From Deltaproteobacteria bacterium (GTDB lineage Bacteria; Desulfobacterota; Binatia; Binatales; Binataceae), in contig JAJYMR010000094.1 in the NCBI GenBank assembly GCA_021786815.1, forward strand, positions 1-12,484: a stretch of 12,484 nt of DNA. The letters are read 5' to 3'. The position numbers and the translations under genes are program-made. This document shows positions 1-7,665 of the stretch, one piece after another. The notes below the pieces were generated by a model. The model saw only the letters and a program-made list of their open reading frames with translations. It had not been told where the DNA came from and searched no databases. Position 1 is the first letter of the stretch. Every line of letters starts with the position of its first letter.

Positions 1-806
1 CGCTGATGCGCGAGATGGGTGCGCTGACCGAGGAACTCTACATCGAGATGGACGGGCATTTCCCAAATCATCATCCCGACCCAACCGTCGAGGAGAACAT
101 GCGCGACCTGGTCGCGCTCGTGAAGCGGAAGAAGGTCGATATCGGTATCGCCTACGACGGCGACGCGGACCGGGTCGGCGCGGTTGACGAGAACGGCAGG
201 ATTGTGTGGGGCGACGAACTGATGGTCGCCTTCTCGCGCTCGATCCTGAAGGAGCGCCCCGGCGCGACCTTTATCGGCGATGTAAAATGCTCGCAGCGCA
301 TGTACGACGATATCGCGCGCCACGGCGGACGTCCCGTGATGTGGAAAACCGGCCATTCGCTCATCAAGAGCAAGCTCAAGGAAGAGCACGCCGCGCTCGC
401 GGGCGAGATGAGCGGTCACATGTTCTTCGCCGACCGTTATTACGGCTTCGATGACGCGATCTACGCGTCATTTCGCCTGCTCGAAATCGTGAGCCGCGAG
501 GGCAAGGGGCTCGCGCAACTGCTGGCCGATCTGCCGCGCACCTGCTTTACGCCCGAAATCCGCCTCGACTGTCCCGACGATCGCAAGTTCGACGTGGTAC
601 GGAGAGCGGCCGAGTATTTTTCCAAGCACTACGACGTAATCACGATCGACGGCGCGCGGGTGAAGTTTCCCAACGGATGGGGCCTGGTGCGCGCGTCCAA
701 CACGCAGCCGGCGCTGGTGTTGCGTTTCGAGGCGTCGGACGAAAAGAGCCTCGGCGAGATCCGCTCGATCTTCGAAGGCAAGCTCAAGGAACTGGGTGCG
801 ATGTGA
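1..806 (+). CDS. manB: Phosphomannomutase/phosphoglucomutase, C-terminal part (5' end outside window)
   Basis: Alpha-D-phosphohexomutase family enzyme that interconverts hexose 6-phosphate and hexose 1-phosphate in the cytoplasm, here probably mannose. The frame is already open at the window edge, with codons in phase from base 3, so the internal ATG at base 6 is not taken as the start. About 267 residues are present against roughly 455 for the family, so the N-terminal domain with the phosphoserine loop lies upstream. Visible motifs, in order, are the metal-binding DGDADR loop (from base 156), the sugar-binding GEMSGH loop (402-419) and the C-terminal phosphate-binding RASNTQP loop (about 691-711). 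The stop overlaps the start of the guanylyltransferase gene, which argues for phosphomannomutase activity in GDP-mannose synthesis. Phosphoglucomutase activity cannot be excluded, because these enzymes are often dual-specific. Confidence 0.95.
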   Translation, partial: LMREMGALTEELYIEMDGHFPNHHPDPTVEENMRDLVALVKRKKVDIGIAYDGDADRVGAVDENGRIVWGDELMVAFSRSILKERPGATFIGDVKCSQRMYDDIARHGGRPVMWKTGHSLIKSKLKEEHAALAGEMSGHMFFADRYYGFDDAIYASFRLLEIVSREGKGLAQLLADLPRTCFTPEIRLDCPDDRKFDVVRRAAEYFSKHYDVITIDGARVKFPNGWGLVRASNTQPALVLRFEASDEKSLGEIRSIFEGKLKELGAM

Positions 807-1888
807 AGCGGATGCGGGCTAAAAAGACGCCGAAGCGCGCCGGACACGCCGCAGCGCTGATAATCGCGGGCGGGCGCGGAACGAGATTCTGGCCCGCGAG
901 CCGCGAGGAGCGGCCCAAGCCGCTTTTTTCGCTCGGCAAAGGCTCGACGCTGCTCGGCGACACGATCGCGAGGCTCAAGGACGTTGTGCCGCGCGAGCGT
1001 ATTTTCGTGCTCGCAACCGCCGCGCAGAAAAACGCCTTCCGAAAGGCGCTTCAGGGCCTTATTCCCGCGGCCAACCTGATTCTCGAACCGGAGGGACGCG
1101 GCACCGCGGTCGCGATTGCCTACGGCGCGGCGGTGATCCGCGAGCGTGTGGGAGAATCGACGGTCGCGGTGATGCCGGCCGACCATTACATCACGCCTCC
1201 CGCGGGCTTCCGGCGCACGCTTCGTGAGGCGTTTCGGCTTGCGCGCGCGAAAGAATCGATCGTCGTGATAGGCGTTCCGCCGAACCGCCCCGAGACCGGC
1301 TACGGATACCAGGAAGTTGGCGCGGCGGTTGACGGCGGCTTTCGCGTGAAGCGGTTCGTCGAGAAACCTTCGCTCGCGGTCGCGCGTCGGATGGTCAAAT
1401 CGGGGCGCTTTCTCTGGAACGCCGGGATGTTCGTGATGGACACGGCGAAGCTTCGCGCTGAGTTCGCGGCGCATTGTCCGAAGCTCGCAGAGGCGATGGA
1501 TACGCTCGGGCGGGGGCGGCCTGCGGCGGTCGCACGCGCCTATCGCGGGTTCGATTTCGACTCGTTCGACCGGGTAATAGTCGAAAAAAGCCGAAATGTG
1601 CTCGGCGTGCGCGCGGGCTTCGAATGGCACGACGTCGGCACCTGGGAGGGGCTTTGGGAAGCGATGGGCGGGCAGACGGAAAACGTGCTGGTGGGAGAGG
1701 TGCTCGCGTTCGACTCGGACGGCGTGCTCGCACACAGCAATTCGCGCCTGATGGTGTTGCTTGGCGTGAAGGATATCGTTGCCGTGGACACTCCCGACGC
1801 GCTGCTCATCATCAACCGCGCTCGCTCGCAGGAAACCCGCCGCGTGACCGAGGAGCTGAAACGCCGCGGCCTTTCGCACTATCTGTAG
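803..1888 (+). CDS. manC: Mannose-1-phosphate guanylyltransferase (GDP-mannose pyrophosphorylase)
   Basis: Cytoplasmic nucleotidyltransferase making GDP-mannose from mannose 1-phosphate and GTP, the activated sugar for mannosylated, fucosylated or rhamnosylated surface glycans. The nucleotide-binding signature GGRGTRFWP is at about residues 23-31, followed by the RPKPLF segment; FVEKP lies near residue 185, FLWNAGMF near 203 and HDVGTWEGLWE near 275. At 361 residues it is the short single-domain form without the C-terminal cupin isomerase domain of long ManC proteins. I chose GTG at 803 because it gives a GTGA overlap with the upstream mutase stop and has AAGGA about 12 bases upstream. ATG at 812 is the alternative. 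The open frame continues upstream to 677, but that part is antisense-free shadow coding inside the mutase. Overlap with the mutase gene implies one operon and coupled translation. Confidence 0.96.
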   Translation: MKRMRAKKTPKRAGHAAALIIAGGRGTRFWPASREERPKPLFSLGKGSTLLGDTIARLKDVVPRERIFVLATAAQKNAFRKALQGLIPAANLILEPEGRGTAVAIAYGAAVIRERVGESTVAVMPADHYITPPAGFRRTLREAFRLARAKESIVVIGVPPNRPETGYGYQEVGAAVDGGFRVKRFVEKPSLAVARRMVKSGRFLWNAGMFVMDTAKLRAEFAAHCPKLAEAMDTLGRGRPAAVARAYRGFDFDSFDRVIVEKSRNVLGVRAGFEWHDVGTWEGLWEAMGGQTENVLVGEVLAFDSDGVLAHSNSRLMVLLGVKDIVAVDTPDALLIINRARSQETRRVTEELKRRGLSHYL

Positions 1889-1945
1889 CCCGGCAAGACG
1901 GCCGCTACCGCGGCGGCATCCGACCGTGCTCGTCGCGTCGACCGC

Positions 1946-1975
1946 TTTCCGTTGGCGGTTGCCTTCTCCTATCAT
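1946..1975 (+). promoter_or_regulatory. Possible sigma-70 promoter for the adenosine-kinase-family gene
   Basis: A -10-like TATCAT at 1970-1975 (5 of 6 to consensus) is preceded by a weak -35-like TTTCCG at 1946-1951 with an 18-base spacer, in the 118-base gap after the guanylyltransferase gene. It would give a leader of about 25 bases. The call rests on pattern match alone, and read-through from upstream is equally possible. Confidence 0.27.
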
Positions 1976-2006
1976 CGTCGGCAGCAATTCGCGCGGGGCA
2001 TCTGCG

Positions 2007-2489
2007 ATGGAAATCAATGCGGTCGAAGTCAAGAAGCCGGCCGACACGAACGTGATCGTCGGCCAGGCCCATTTCATCAAGACGGTCGAGGATCTCTACG
2101 AAGCGATCGTGCAGGCGGTTCCGGGCGTCAAGTTCGGGCTTGCCTTCTGCGAGGCGTCGGGCCCGTGCCTGATACGGCATACCGGGACCGATCACGAACT
2201 CGAAGACGCCGCGGTAAGCGCCGCGCAGGAAATCGGAGCGGGGCACGTCTTCGTGGTGATCCTCGGCAACGCCTTCCCGATAAACGTGCTCAACCAAATC
2301 AAGTCGGTATCCGAAGTCTGCACCGTCTTTTGCGCCACGGCGAACGCGGTCAAGGTCCTGGTCGCGGGCGACGAGAGCGGACGCGGCGTTGTCGGTGTGA
2401 TCGACGGCGCTCCGCCCAAGGGCGTCGAGGGCAGCGCCGAGCAGGCCGAGCGGCGCGAGATGCTCCGCCGGTTCGGCTACAAGCAATAA
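2007..2489 (+). CDS. Adenosine-specific kinase family protein (COG1839/DUF355-type)
   Basis: A 160-residue protein matching the compact family named after an archaeal adenosine-specific kinase, common in archaea and thermophilic or environmental bacteria. The hallmark stretches are all present: GQAHFIKTVEDLYEA near residues 24-38, KFGLAFCEASGP, the GAGHVFVV segment, FPINVLNQIK, then VCTVFCATANAV and a GRGVVGVIDG segment near the end. Length equals the usual family length. No membrane helix or signal peptide is seen. ATG at 2007 begins the family-typical N terminus; an earlier in-frame start at 1926 would add residues with no family resemblance. The biochemical role in bacteria is poorly defined, so membership is solid but adenosine phosphorylation here is inferred. 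It is 118 bases after the guanylyltransferase gene, same strand, with no evident functional link. Confidence 0.9.
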   Translation: MEINAVEVKKPADTNVIVGQAHFIKTVEDLYEAIVQAVPGVKFGLAFCEASGPCLIRHTGTDHELEDAAVSAAQEIGAGHVFVVILGNAFPINVLNQIKSVSEVCTVFCATANAVKVLVAGDESGRGVVGVIDGAPPKGVEGSAEQAERREMLRRFGYKQ

Positions 2490-2531
2490 GCGCGGCGCGG
2501 CGGCGCGAACCGGACAGTTTCTTTCTGGCGC

Positions 2532-2561
2532 TGGTCACGCCTTTTTTGAGGCCGCTATACT
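2532..2561 (+). promoter_or_regulatory. Probable sigma-70 promoter for the penicillin-binding protein gene
   Basis: A -10-like TATACT at 2556-2561 (5 of 6 to consensus) stands out from GC-rich surroundings, with TGGTCA at 2532-2537 as a 4-of-6 -35 element and an 18-base spacer. The leader to the chosen GTG at 2622 would be about 50-55 bases. No operator-like repeat was seen. Confidence 0.4.
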
Positions 2562-2621
2562 CGTCCTTGCGGGTCCGCGCGTCATCGAGTCGTGCGGGCG
2601 AATTGGGTTGGAGGGTATGGC

Positions 2622-5057
2622 GTGCGGAGTTGGTTTCCGAAGTGGCGAAAGCGCGGCCGCAAGCGCAAAGGCAGGAGCAAGGCGCGCTTCTCTCGCCTGC
2701 GCGCTGCCGCGGCGGCAGCCTTCCTGCTCCTCACTTTCGGGACCGGGTTCTACCTCGCGCAGCTTTATATCGAGATCTCGGCGCTCATCGCCGAGCGTCA
2801 GGCCGCTCTAACCTCCGCGATCTACTCGGCTCCGACGGTTATCCGTGCGGGCGACGATATCCAGCGTCTGCGGCTTTTCGACCGCCTCGCCCATCTTAGC
2901 TACACGCAAAGCCCCAGGGTCGAGCTGCCGGGCGAGTTCTCCGCGCAGCCGGGCCTGGTGAAGATCTACGTTCGCGCCTTTCGCGTCGGCGTTGACGACT
3001 ATCCGGCGCGGATGGTCCGTCTCGCGCTCGACGGCACGCGGATCGTCACGGTTGCGGATCGCTACGGCGTCGCGTTTCGGGGCGCGGCTCTCGAACCGGA
3101 AGTGATCGGGCGGCTTTTGCCCGGCGCGCCTGCCGAGCGGGTCGAAGTCTCGCTCGGCGAGCTAAAGCCGTTCTTCGTCAAGGGACTGATCGCGACCGAG
3201 GACCGATGGTTCTACTATCATCCTGGCTTCGATCCGATCCGTATCGTCGAGGCCGCGATTGACGATCTGCGCGCGGGCCATCTGGTGCAGGGCGCGAGCA
3301 CGCTCACCCAGCAGCTTGCGCGCACGTTTCTTCAGAATCGCGCGCGCAACTTCTCGCGCAAGTTCAAGGAGCTAGCGGTCGCGCTCGTGCTCGAAGTCCG
3401 GCTCTCGAAGAACGAAATTCTGGAACGCTATATCAACGACGTTCCGATGGGCGAGTACCACGGCACACCGATCGTCGGACTTCCGCTCGCGGCGCGTTAC
3501 TTCTTCAACAAGGACTTGAGCGAGGTGACGCCGGTCGAGGCGGCGACGCTTATCGGGATGATTCGCGCGCCGACGCTCTACGACCCCCGCCGCCATCCTG
3601 AAGAGTGCCGCGTCCGCCGCGACACGGTGCTGCGCACGATGCTCGACGCGGGCGTGATCGACCGGAGCGTCTATCTTGCGTCGATCGCCTCGCCGGTTGA
3701 GGTCGCGGCGACGCCGGGGATTCGGCGCGCGCCGTATTTCACGGATTACGTGACGGATTTCGTCAAGTCGATTCCGGGACTCGACGGCAGGCTAAGCGGG
3801 CTCAAGGTCTATACAACGCTCGACACCGAGATGCAGGCCGAGGGGCAGGAGGCGGTCGAGAACAACTTGAAGCGCATCGAGCGGGCGCATCCGCGGCTTC
3901 GCCGCCGCGACCGGCTGAAGCGGCTTCAGAGCGCGATGGTGGCGCTCGACCCGGCAACGGGCGCGATCCTCGCGATGGTCGGCGGGCGCAACTACGCCGC
4001 GAGCCAGTACAACCGCGTGACGACGGCGATGCGCCAGCCCGGCTCGGCGTTCAAGCCGGTCGTTTATCTCTCGGCGCTCGATCCGAGCCGATCGCCGTTC
4101 CATCCCGCGCTTACGCTTGCCTCGGTACTTCCGGACCGCCCGATGTCGTTCAACGGATGGGCGCCGGAGAATTACGAGCGCAATTACCAGGGCCAGGTCA
4201 CGGTGGCCGAGGCGCTGTTCGAATCGCTTAACGTGCCGACCGCGTGGGTGGGAAGCAGGCTTGGGCCGCCGCTGATGATTCGCACGGCGCACGAGCTTGG
4301 AATCCATGAAAGTCTGCCGCGATACCTTCCGATCGCGATCGGCGCGGGCGATACGACGCTGCTCGAACTGACGTCGGCCTACGCGGTCTTCGCGGACCTC
4401 GGTGTGGAAAACACGCCATGGGCGGTCGATTCGGCGGTGGACGCAAGCGGCCATCTGATCTTTCATCACGCGAGCGACGCGCGTCGCGTCGCCGATCCCC
4501 GCGTCGCGTACCTGATGACCGGAGCGCTCGAAGCGGTCCTTCGCTACGGAACGGCCGCGTCGTCCGCGCAGCTCGGGCTCCATTTTCCCGCCGCAGGCAA
4601 GACGGGAACGTCGCAGAATTACCACGACGCGTATTTCGTCGGTTATACGCCGCGCCTGGTGTGCGGCGTCTGGGTGGGATTCGACCATCCGCGAAGCATC
4701 GGATTGACCGGCGCCGAGGCCGCGCTGCCCGCGTGGGTCGGATTCATGACGCAAGCCGCGCCCGGCGAACCCGAAAACTTTCCCGTGCCGCGTGGAATCA
4801 CGATGGCCACGATCGATCCGGCAAGCGGGGGCCTTGCCACGACCGCCTGTCCGCGTGCAATAACCCTTCCGTTTCTGGCCGGGACTGCGCCGACCTGGTT
4901 ATGCCCGCTCCACGGCGGAGCGGTTGTGTCCACCCCGGCGCCGGTTGCGCCAACCGCGACAACGCCTGCCGCGCCGCCGGGAAAGCCGGTGCAGCCCGCG
5001 TCTTCGAGCGTTTTCGGTGCGCTTGGGAGGTTTTTCGAGTCGCTGTTCGGCCGATAG
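2622..5057 (+). CDS. mrcB: Penicillin-binding protein 1B-type bifunctional transglycosylase/transpeptidase
   Basis: Class A PBP that polymerises and crosslinks peptidoglycan on the outer face of the inner membrane. Domain order: a very basic cytoplasmic tail (residues 1-27), one signal-anchor helix (about 28-46), a UB2H-like region (about 60-150) that marks the PBP1b type and in relatives binds the outer-membrane activator LpoB, a GT51 glycosyltransferase domain with catalytic TEDRWF (Glu about 193), the QGASTLTQQ motif (from about 223) and the KNEILERYIN segment, then a transpeptidase with SAFK (nucleophile Ser about 475), SLN (about 535) and KTGTS (about 660). A Pro/Ala/Thr-rich linker and a short amphipathic end close it. 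GTG at 2622 is chosen because GGAGGG sits 6 bases upstream; GTG at 2592 in the same frame adds ten residues and lacks that site. All catalytic motifs are intact. The UB2H assignment is by pattern. Confidence 0.96.
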   Translation: MRSWFPKWRKRGRKRKGRSKARFSRLRAAAAAAFLLLTFGTGFYLAQLYIEISALIAERQAALTSAIYSAPTVIRAGDDIQRLRLFDRLAHLSYTQSPRVELPGEFSAQPGLVKIYVRAFRVGVDDYPARMVRLALDGTRIVTVADRYGVAFRGAALEPEVIGRLLPGAPAERVEVSLGELKPFFVKGLIATEDRWFYYHPGFDPIRIVEAAIDDLRAGHLVQGASTLTQQLARTFLQNRARNFSRKFKELAVALVLEVRLSKNEILERYINDVPMGEYHGTPIVGLPLAARYFFNKDLSEVTPVEAATLIGMIRAPTLYDPRRHPEECRVRRDTVLRTMLDAGVIDRSVYLASIASPVEVAATPGIRRAPYFTDYVTDFVKSIPGLDGRLSGLKVYTTLDTEMQAEGQEAVENNLKRIERAHPRLRRRDRLKRLQSAMVALDPATGAILAMVGGRNYAASQYNRVTTAMRQPGSAFKPVVYLSALDPSRSPFHPALTLASVLPDRPMSFNGWAPENYERNYQGQVTVAEALFESLNVPTAWVGSRLGPPLMIRTAHELGIHESLPRYLPIAIGAGDTTLLELTSAYAVFADLGVENTPWAVDSAVDASGHLIFHHASDARRVADPRVAYLMTGALEAVLRYGTAASSAQLGLHFPAAGKTGTSQNYHDAYFVGYTPRLVCGVWVGFDHPRSIGLTGAEAALPAWVGFMTQAAPGEPENFPVPRGITMATIDPASGGLATTACPRAITLPFLAGTAPTWLCPLHGGAVVSTPAPVAPTATTPAAPPGKPVQPASSSVFGALGRFFESLFGR

Positions 5058-5107
5058 CATGGCCGCTCCATGCAGGCAGGATTCGTCAAAACGTGTCAAA
5101 GCACCCC

Positions 5108-5137
5108 TTGCCTCATTTTGCGCAATGGAACTAAACT
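5108..5137 (+). promoter_or_regulatory. Weak candidate promoter for the kelch-propeller gene
   Basis: TTGCCT (5108-5113) and TAAACT (5132-5137) are separated by 18 bases in the 119-base gap before the propeller gene; each matches its consensus at 4 of 6 positions. The leader would be about 30 bases. The local drop in GC supports a promoter somewhere in this gap, but this pair is only the best of several weak options. Confidence 0.25.
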
Positions 5138-5176
5138 CCTTGTCAAGTGACTCTACTTTCTGGCGAGGGAAATTTT

Positions 5177-6382
5177 ATGAAAAGGGGTTTGTATAGAAAT
5201 GGGGGATCGAACCGAGCGCTTTGCGCAATCGGCGCGGTTGCGCTCTCGGTCGCGCTTGCCGCGGGCGAAGCGTGGGCCAGGCCGACCAGCCGCGTGCTAA
5301 TCGCCGGCGGCGAGACCAATCTCGCCGGCGACGCGACCGCAACCGCCGAAATCTACGATTCCGCGAGCGGGACCTTCACTCCAAGCACGAACACGATGAC
5401 CGCGGCGCGCAAGTTCCATACCGCGACCCTGGTCAGCGTGCCCAACAACACCGGCACCACAACCACCGAGGTGCTGCTCACGGGCGGCGCCGACTCAACC
5501 AACACGCCGCTTTCGTCAGCGGAGCTTTACGATCCCAGCAGCGGCAGCTTCATCGCGACGACTGGGTCGATGAACTATCCGCGCGAATACCAGACGGCCT
5601 CGCCGCTGCCCAACGGCGATGTATTGATAGCGGGAGGGCTATCGGTGGACTCGACCGGCACTCAAACCGTGCTCCAGAACGCCGAGATCTACGATCCCGG
5701 CACGGGCACGTTCACGATGGTCACTTGCACGGTTGCGGGTGCCTCGTCGAACAATTGCATGAGTTCGGCGCGCTACGGTGCGACCGCGACCGTGCTTTCC
5801 AACGGCGAAGTAGTGATCGCTGGCGGCGCGAGCGACACGTCGGGCGCAATTTCTGATACGGCGGACATTTTCGACCCGACCACCAACAGTTTCAGTTCGG
5901 TGACCGGGTTGATGACGGACTCGCGCGAGTTCCCGAGCGCTGCGCTGCTCAACGACGGGACGGTGCTTATCGCCGGCGGGATCGACAACTTCGGTACGGT
6001 AGGGTCAGCGGAAATCTACGATCCGACCAGCGACTCTTTCTCCGCAACATCCAGCATGATCGTTCCGCGCGCGCAGGGCACGGCTACGCTGCTCAACAAC
6101 GGCAACGTGCTCGAGGCCGGCGGCAGTTCCAGTTCAACGAGCACGGACATCTACGCCCAGCGAAAGGGCGCGTTCACCGCGGGCGGCGCGATGTCCACGG
6201 AGCGAACGGCGCAAACCGCCACGCTGCTTTCCAACGGCTCGGTGCTTGTCGCCGGAGGACTTGATCAGTTCGGCTCGCCGCAGACTTCGGCGGAAGTCGC
6301 CAATGCGCGGGGCAGCAAGTTCACGACGACAGCCTCGATGAGCACGGCGCGAGCGGGTCATACCGCCACGCTGCTTCCCTGA
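5177..6382 (+). CDS. Secreted kelch-repeat (galactose-oxidase-type) seven-bladed propeller protein
   Basis: A 401-residue exported protein with no recognisable catalytic domain. A basic N terminus and hydrophobic stretch ending near AGEAWA-RP (about residues 20-35) form a Sec signal peptide. The rest is repeats of about 50 residues with two alternating signatures: a VLIAGG-like strand followed by AEIYDPxSGxF, and an ARxxHTATLL-like strand. I count seven of each. The chain starts with RVLIAGG and ends with GHTATLLP, so the last strand should pair with the first and close a seven-bladed propeller. The abrupt C terminus is therefore probably complete. ATG at 5177 is preceded by GAGGGA with a 6-base spacer and begins the signal peptide directly; the in-frame ATG at 5147 lacks both. 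Such propellers usually bind proteins or carbohydrates; the ligand is unknown. Confidence 0.88.
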   Translation: MKRGLYRNGGSNRALCAIGAVALSVALAAGEAWARPTSRVLIAGGETNLAGDATATAEIYDSASGTFTPSTNTMTAARKFHTATLVSVPNNTGTTTTEVLLTGGADSTNTPLSSAELYDPSSGSFIATTGSMNYPREYQTASPLPNGDVLIAGGLSVDSTGTQTVLQNAEIYDPGTGTFTMVTCTVAGASSNNCMSSARYGATATVLSNGEVVIAGGASDTSGAISDTADIFDPTTNSFSSVTGLMTDSREFPSAALLNDGTVLIAGGIDNFGTVGSAEIYDPTSDSFSATSSMIVPRAQGTATLLNNGNVLEAGGSSSSTSTDIYAQRKGAFTAGGAMSTERTAQTATLLSNGSVLVAGGLDQFGSPQTSAEVANARGSKFTTTASMSTARAGHTATLLP

Positions 6383-6391
6383 AGATAGGAT

Positions 6392-6431
6392 TCGGCGGCG
6401 TTCGGGAGGACGAGACCGCGAACGCCGCCGA
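6392..6431. terminator. Long inverted repeat between converging genes, likely bidirectional terminator
   Basis: Two perfectly complementary 13-base arms, TCGGCGGCGTTCG at 6392-6404 and its complement at 6419-6431, flank a 14-base loop. It lies 10 bases after the propeller stop and 31 bases before the end of the converging oxidoreductase gene, where a shared terminator is expected. There is no strong T-tract on either side, so termination without Rho is inferred from stem strength and location only. Confidence 0.55.
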
Positions 6432-6461
6432 CAAAGTTGCGACTGGTGAAACAGCCCGTTT

Positions 6462-7469
6462 CTAGACCGAAGTCACGACCAGCGCAAGCCGCGCCTGCGC
6501 GCTGGTACCGCTTCCGGTCTGCGGGTCGTCGGCAGGCTGCACGACGCCGTCGCCGTCGGTTGCGCGAACCCTGACCACGTAGTTGCCGGTGCGCGCCGGC
6601 GTGAAGCGGTACTTCCAGATGGTCCAGATATAGGGCGAGCGATTCTCGATTATTTCCGCCGGATGCCAGGTCTTGCCCGCGTCGGTCGAAAGTTCGACCC
6701 GTTTGATTCCCGACGGCCCGGCAAGCGACCATCCGACGATGTCCACTGGGCCTTTGACCTCGGCGGGCGACGAGAAGAATGAGAAGAAGCCGCTCGGGCG
6801 CGCTTTCGGGCTGAAAAAGCCGGAATTCGGCTTTCGCCACGCGCTGTTGGTCCATCCGCGCCGCTCCCAGTAGCCGAGAAACTCATGGTCGACGAATTCG
6901 AGCTCCGTGAGCCATTTGGGCTGCTTCATCCCGTATTTGCCCGGGATGAAAATGCGAAGCGGATAGCCGTGGTCGGCCGGAAGCGCGACGCCGTTCATCA
7001 TGTACGGCAGGAAGTTCTCCTTGCGCAGCAGTTCGTCGACCGGAAGTCCGGTTGCGTAGCCGTCCGCCCCACGCATCACGGCGTACACGGCGCGCCGGTC
7101 AACCTTCGCGCGCTCGAGCATCGGTCTAAGCGCGACGCCGACCCATTCGGCGTCGCCGATCGCGCTTCCGCCGGCCGGATTGCCGATACATTCGAGCGTC
7201 AGCGTCTCCCTGACCTGCGGCATCGCGCGAATCGCGCCGTAGGAAAGCTCGACGGGATTGGCGACGAGACCCTTGATGCGAAACCGCCACGAGCGCACGT
7301 CCACGCGCGGCGTGCTCGCGTACGAGGTGATGTAGAAATCGGAGTTCGGCGTGAAGCCGCCGTATTGCGAGGCCGCTTCCGCGCCGCCGCATGCTGTCCC
7401 CGCCGCGAGCGGAAGATTTGCAAGAACAAAGGCTGAACCGGCGAGACGGACGAATTTTCTTCGAGTCAT
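6462..7469 (-). CDS. Tat-exported sulfite-oxidase-family molybdopterin oxidoreductase
   Basis: A 335-residue molybdenum-cofactor enzyme. The N terminus MTRRKFVRLAGSAF is a twin-arginine signal, so it is exported folded with cofactor. The molybdopterin domain (about residues 55-215) includes LECIGNPAGGS, with Cys94 the expected molybdenum ligand, and the family-typical GYPLRIFIPGKYGMKQPKWL stretch. A C-terminal Ig-like Mo-co dimerisation domain (about 225-335) includes VELSTDAGKTW. Length and order match bacterial sulfite dehydrogenase-like proteins. No heme motif (CxxCH) is present and no cytochrome or membrane-anchor gene adjoins it, so substrate and electron partner are unknown. AAGGGG lies 5 bases upstream of the ATG. 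Cys27 after the hydrophobic stretch does not fit a strict lipobox. It is the last gene on the minus strand after the Rhs island, 196 bases away, and is probably independent. Confidence 0.92.
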   Translation of the reverse strand: MTRRKFVRLAGSAFVLANLPLAAGTACGGAEAASQYGGFTPNSDFYITSYASTPRVDVRSWRFRIKGLVANPVELSYGAIRAMPQVRETLTLECIGNPAGGSAIGDAEWVGVALRPMLERAKVDRRAVYAVMRGADGYATGLPVDELLRKENFLPYMMNGVALPADHGYPLRIFIPGKYGMKQPKWLTELEFVDHEFLGYWERRGWTNSAWRKPNSGFFSPKARPSGFFSFFSSPAEVKGPVDIVGWSLAGPSGIKRVELSTDAGKTWHPAEIIENRSPYIWTIWKYRFTPARTGNYVVRVRATDGDGVVQPADDPQTGSGTSAQARLALVVTSV

Positions 7470-7665
7470 CGCTACCCCTTGTCCCCGGAAGCGCGGGTCA
7501 TGCCGTCCGAAACGTTCCCGCGTAATGCTGGGACGCCGGGAGCGCCCGGATTATTCTCGCGCCCGCGTTCTGCGGTTTAAACCGCGAAGCCCGGCGCAAA
7601 GTTCCCGTTTCCTCTCCAAGGTGCAATCCCCGCTTCGGGTCGTATGGACCGGCCCGGTCCGGATT
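7470..7665. other. Intergenic stretch with two perfect palindromes
   Basis: No gene is supported here. The stretch holds GCGGTTTAAACCGC at 7572-7585 (14-base perfect palindrome) and GGACCGGCCCGGTCC at 7646-7660 (7-base arms around one C). The first, about 100 bases before the oxidoreductase start, could be an operator for it. The second lies just after the end of the Rhs remnant and could act as a hairpin for minus-strand transcripts. Neither has a T-tract. I could not identify a convincing promoter for the oxidoreductase gene. Confidence 0.4.

Noticed and set aside
1901..1917. GCCGC/GCGGC hairpin after the guanylyltransferase gene
   Set aside because: Short stem with no following T-tract in very GC-rich DNA, where such matches are common by chance.
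629..2080. A 483-codon open frame on the minus strand across the mutase and guanylyltransferase genes
   Set aside because: Arg/His/Pro-rich composition with no family motif, and it lies wholly antisense to two genes with complete catalytic signatures. Long antisense frames are expected at this GC content.
3792..4754. A 320-codon minus-strand frame inside the penicillin-binding protein gene
   Set aside because: Antisense to the transpeptidase domain with its SxxK, SxN and KTG motifs intact; the antisense product is low-complexity and Arg-rich.
5048..5065. CGGCC/GGCCG hairpin over the stop codon of the penicillin-binding protein gene
   Set aside because: Only five pairs, no T-tract, and it overlaps coding sequence; too weak to call a terminator.
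5158..5176. Sigma-54-like TGGCGAGGG element before the propeller gene
   Set aside because: The GG of the -24 box is present but there is no GC at the -12 position with correct spacing, and these bases serve as the ribosome-binding site.
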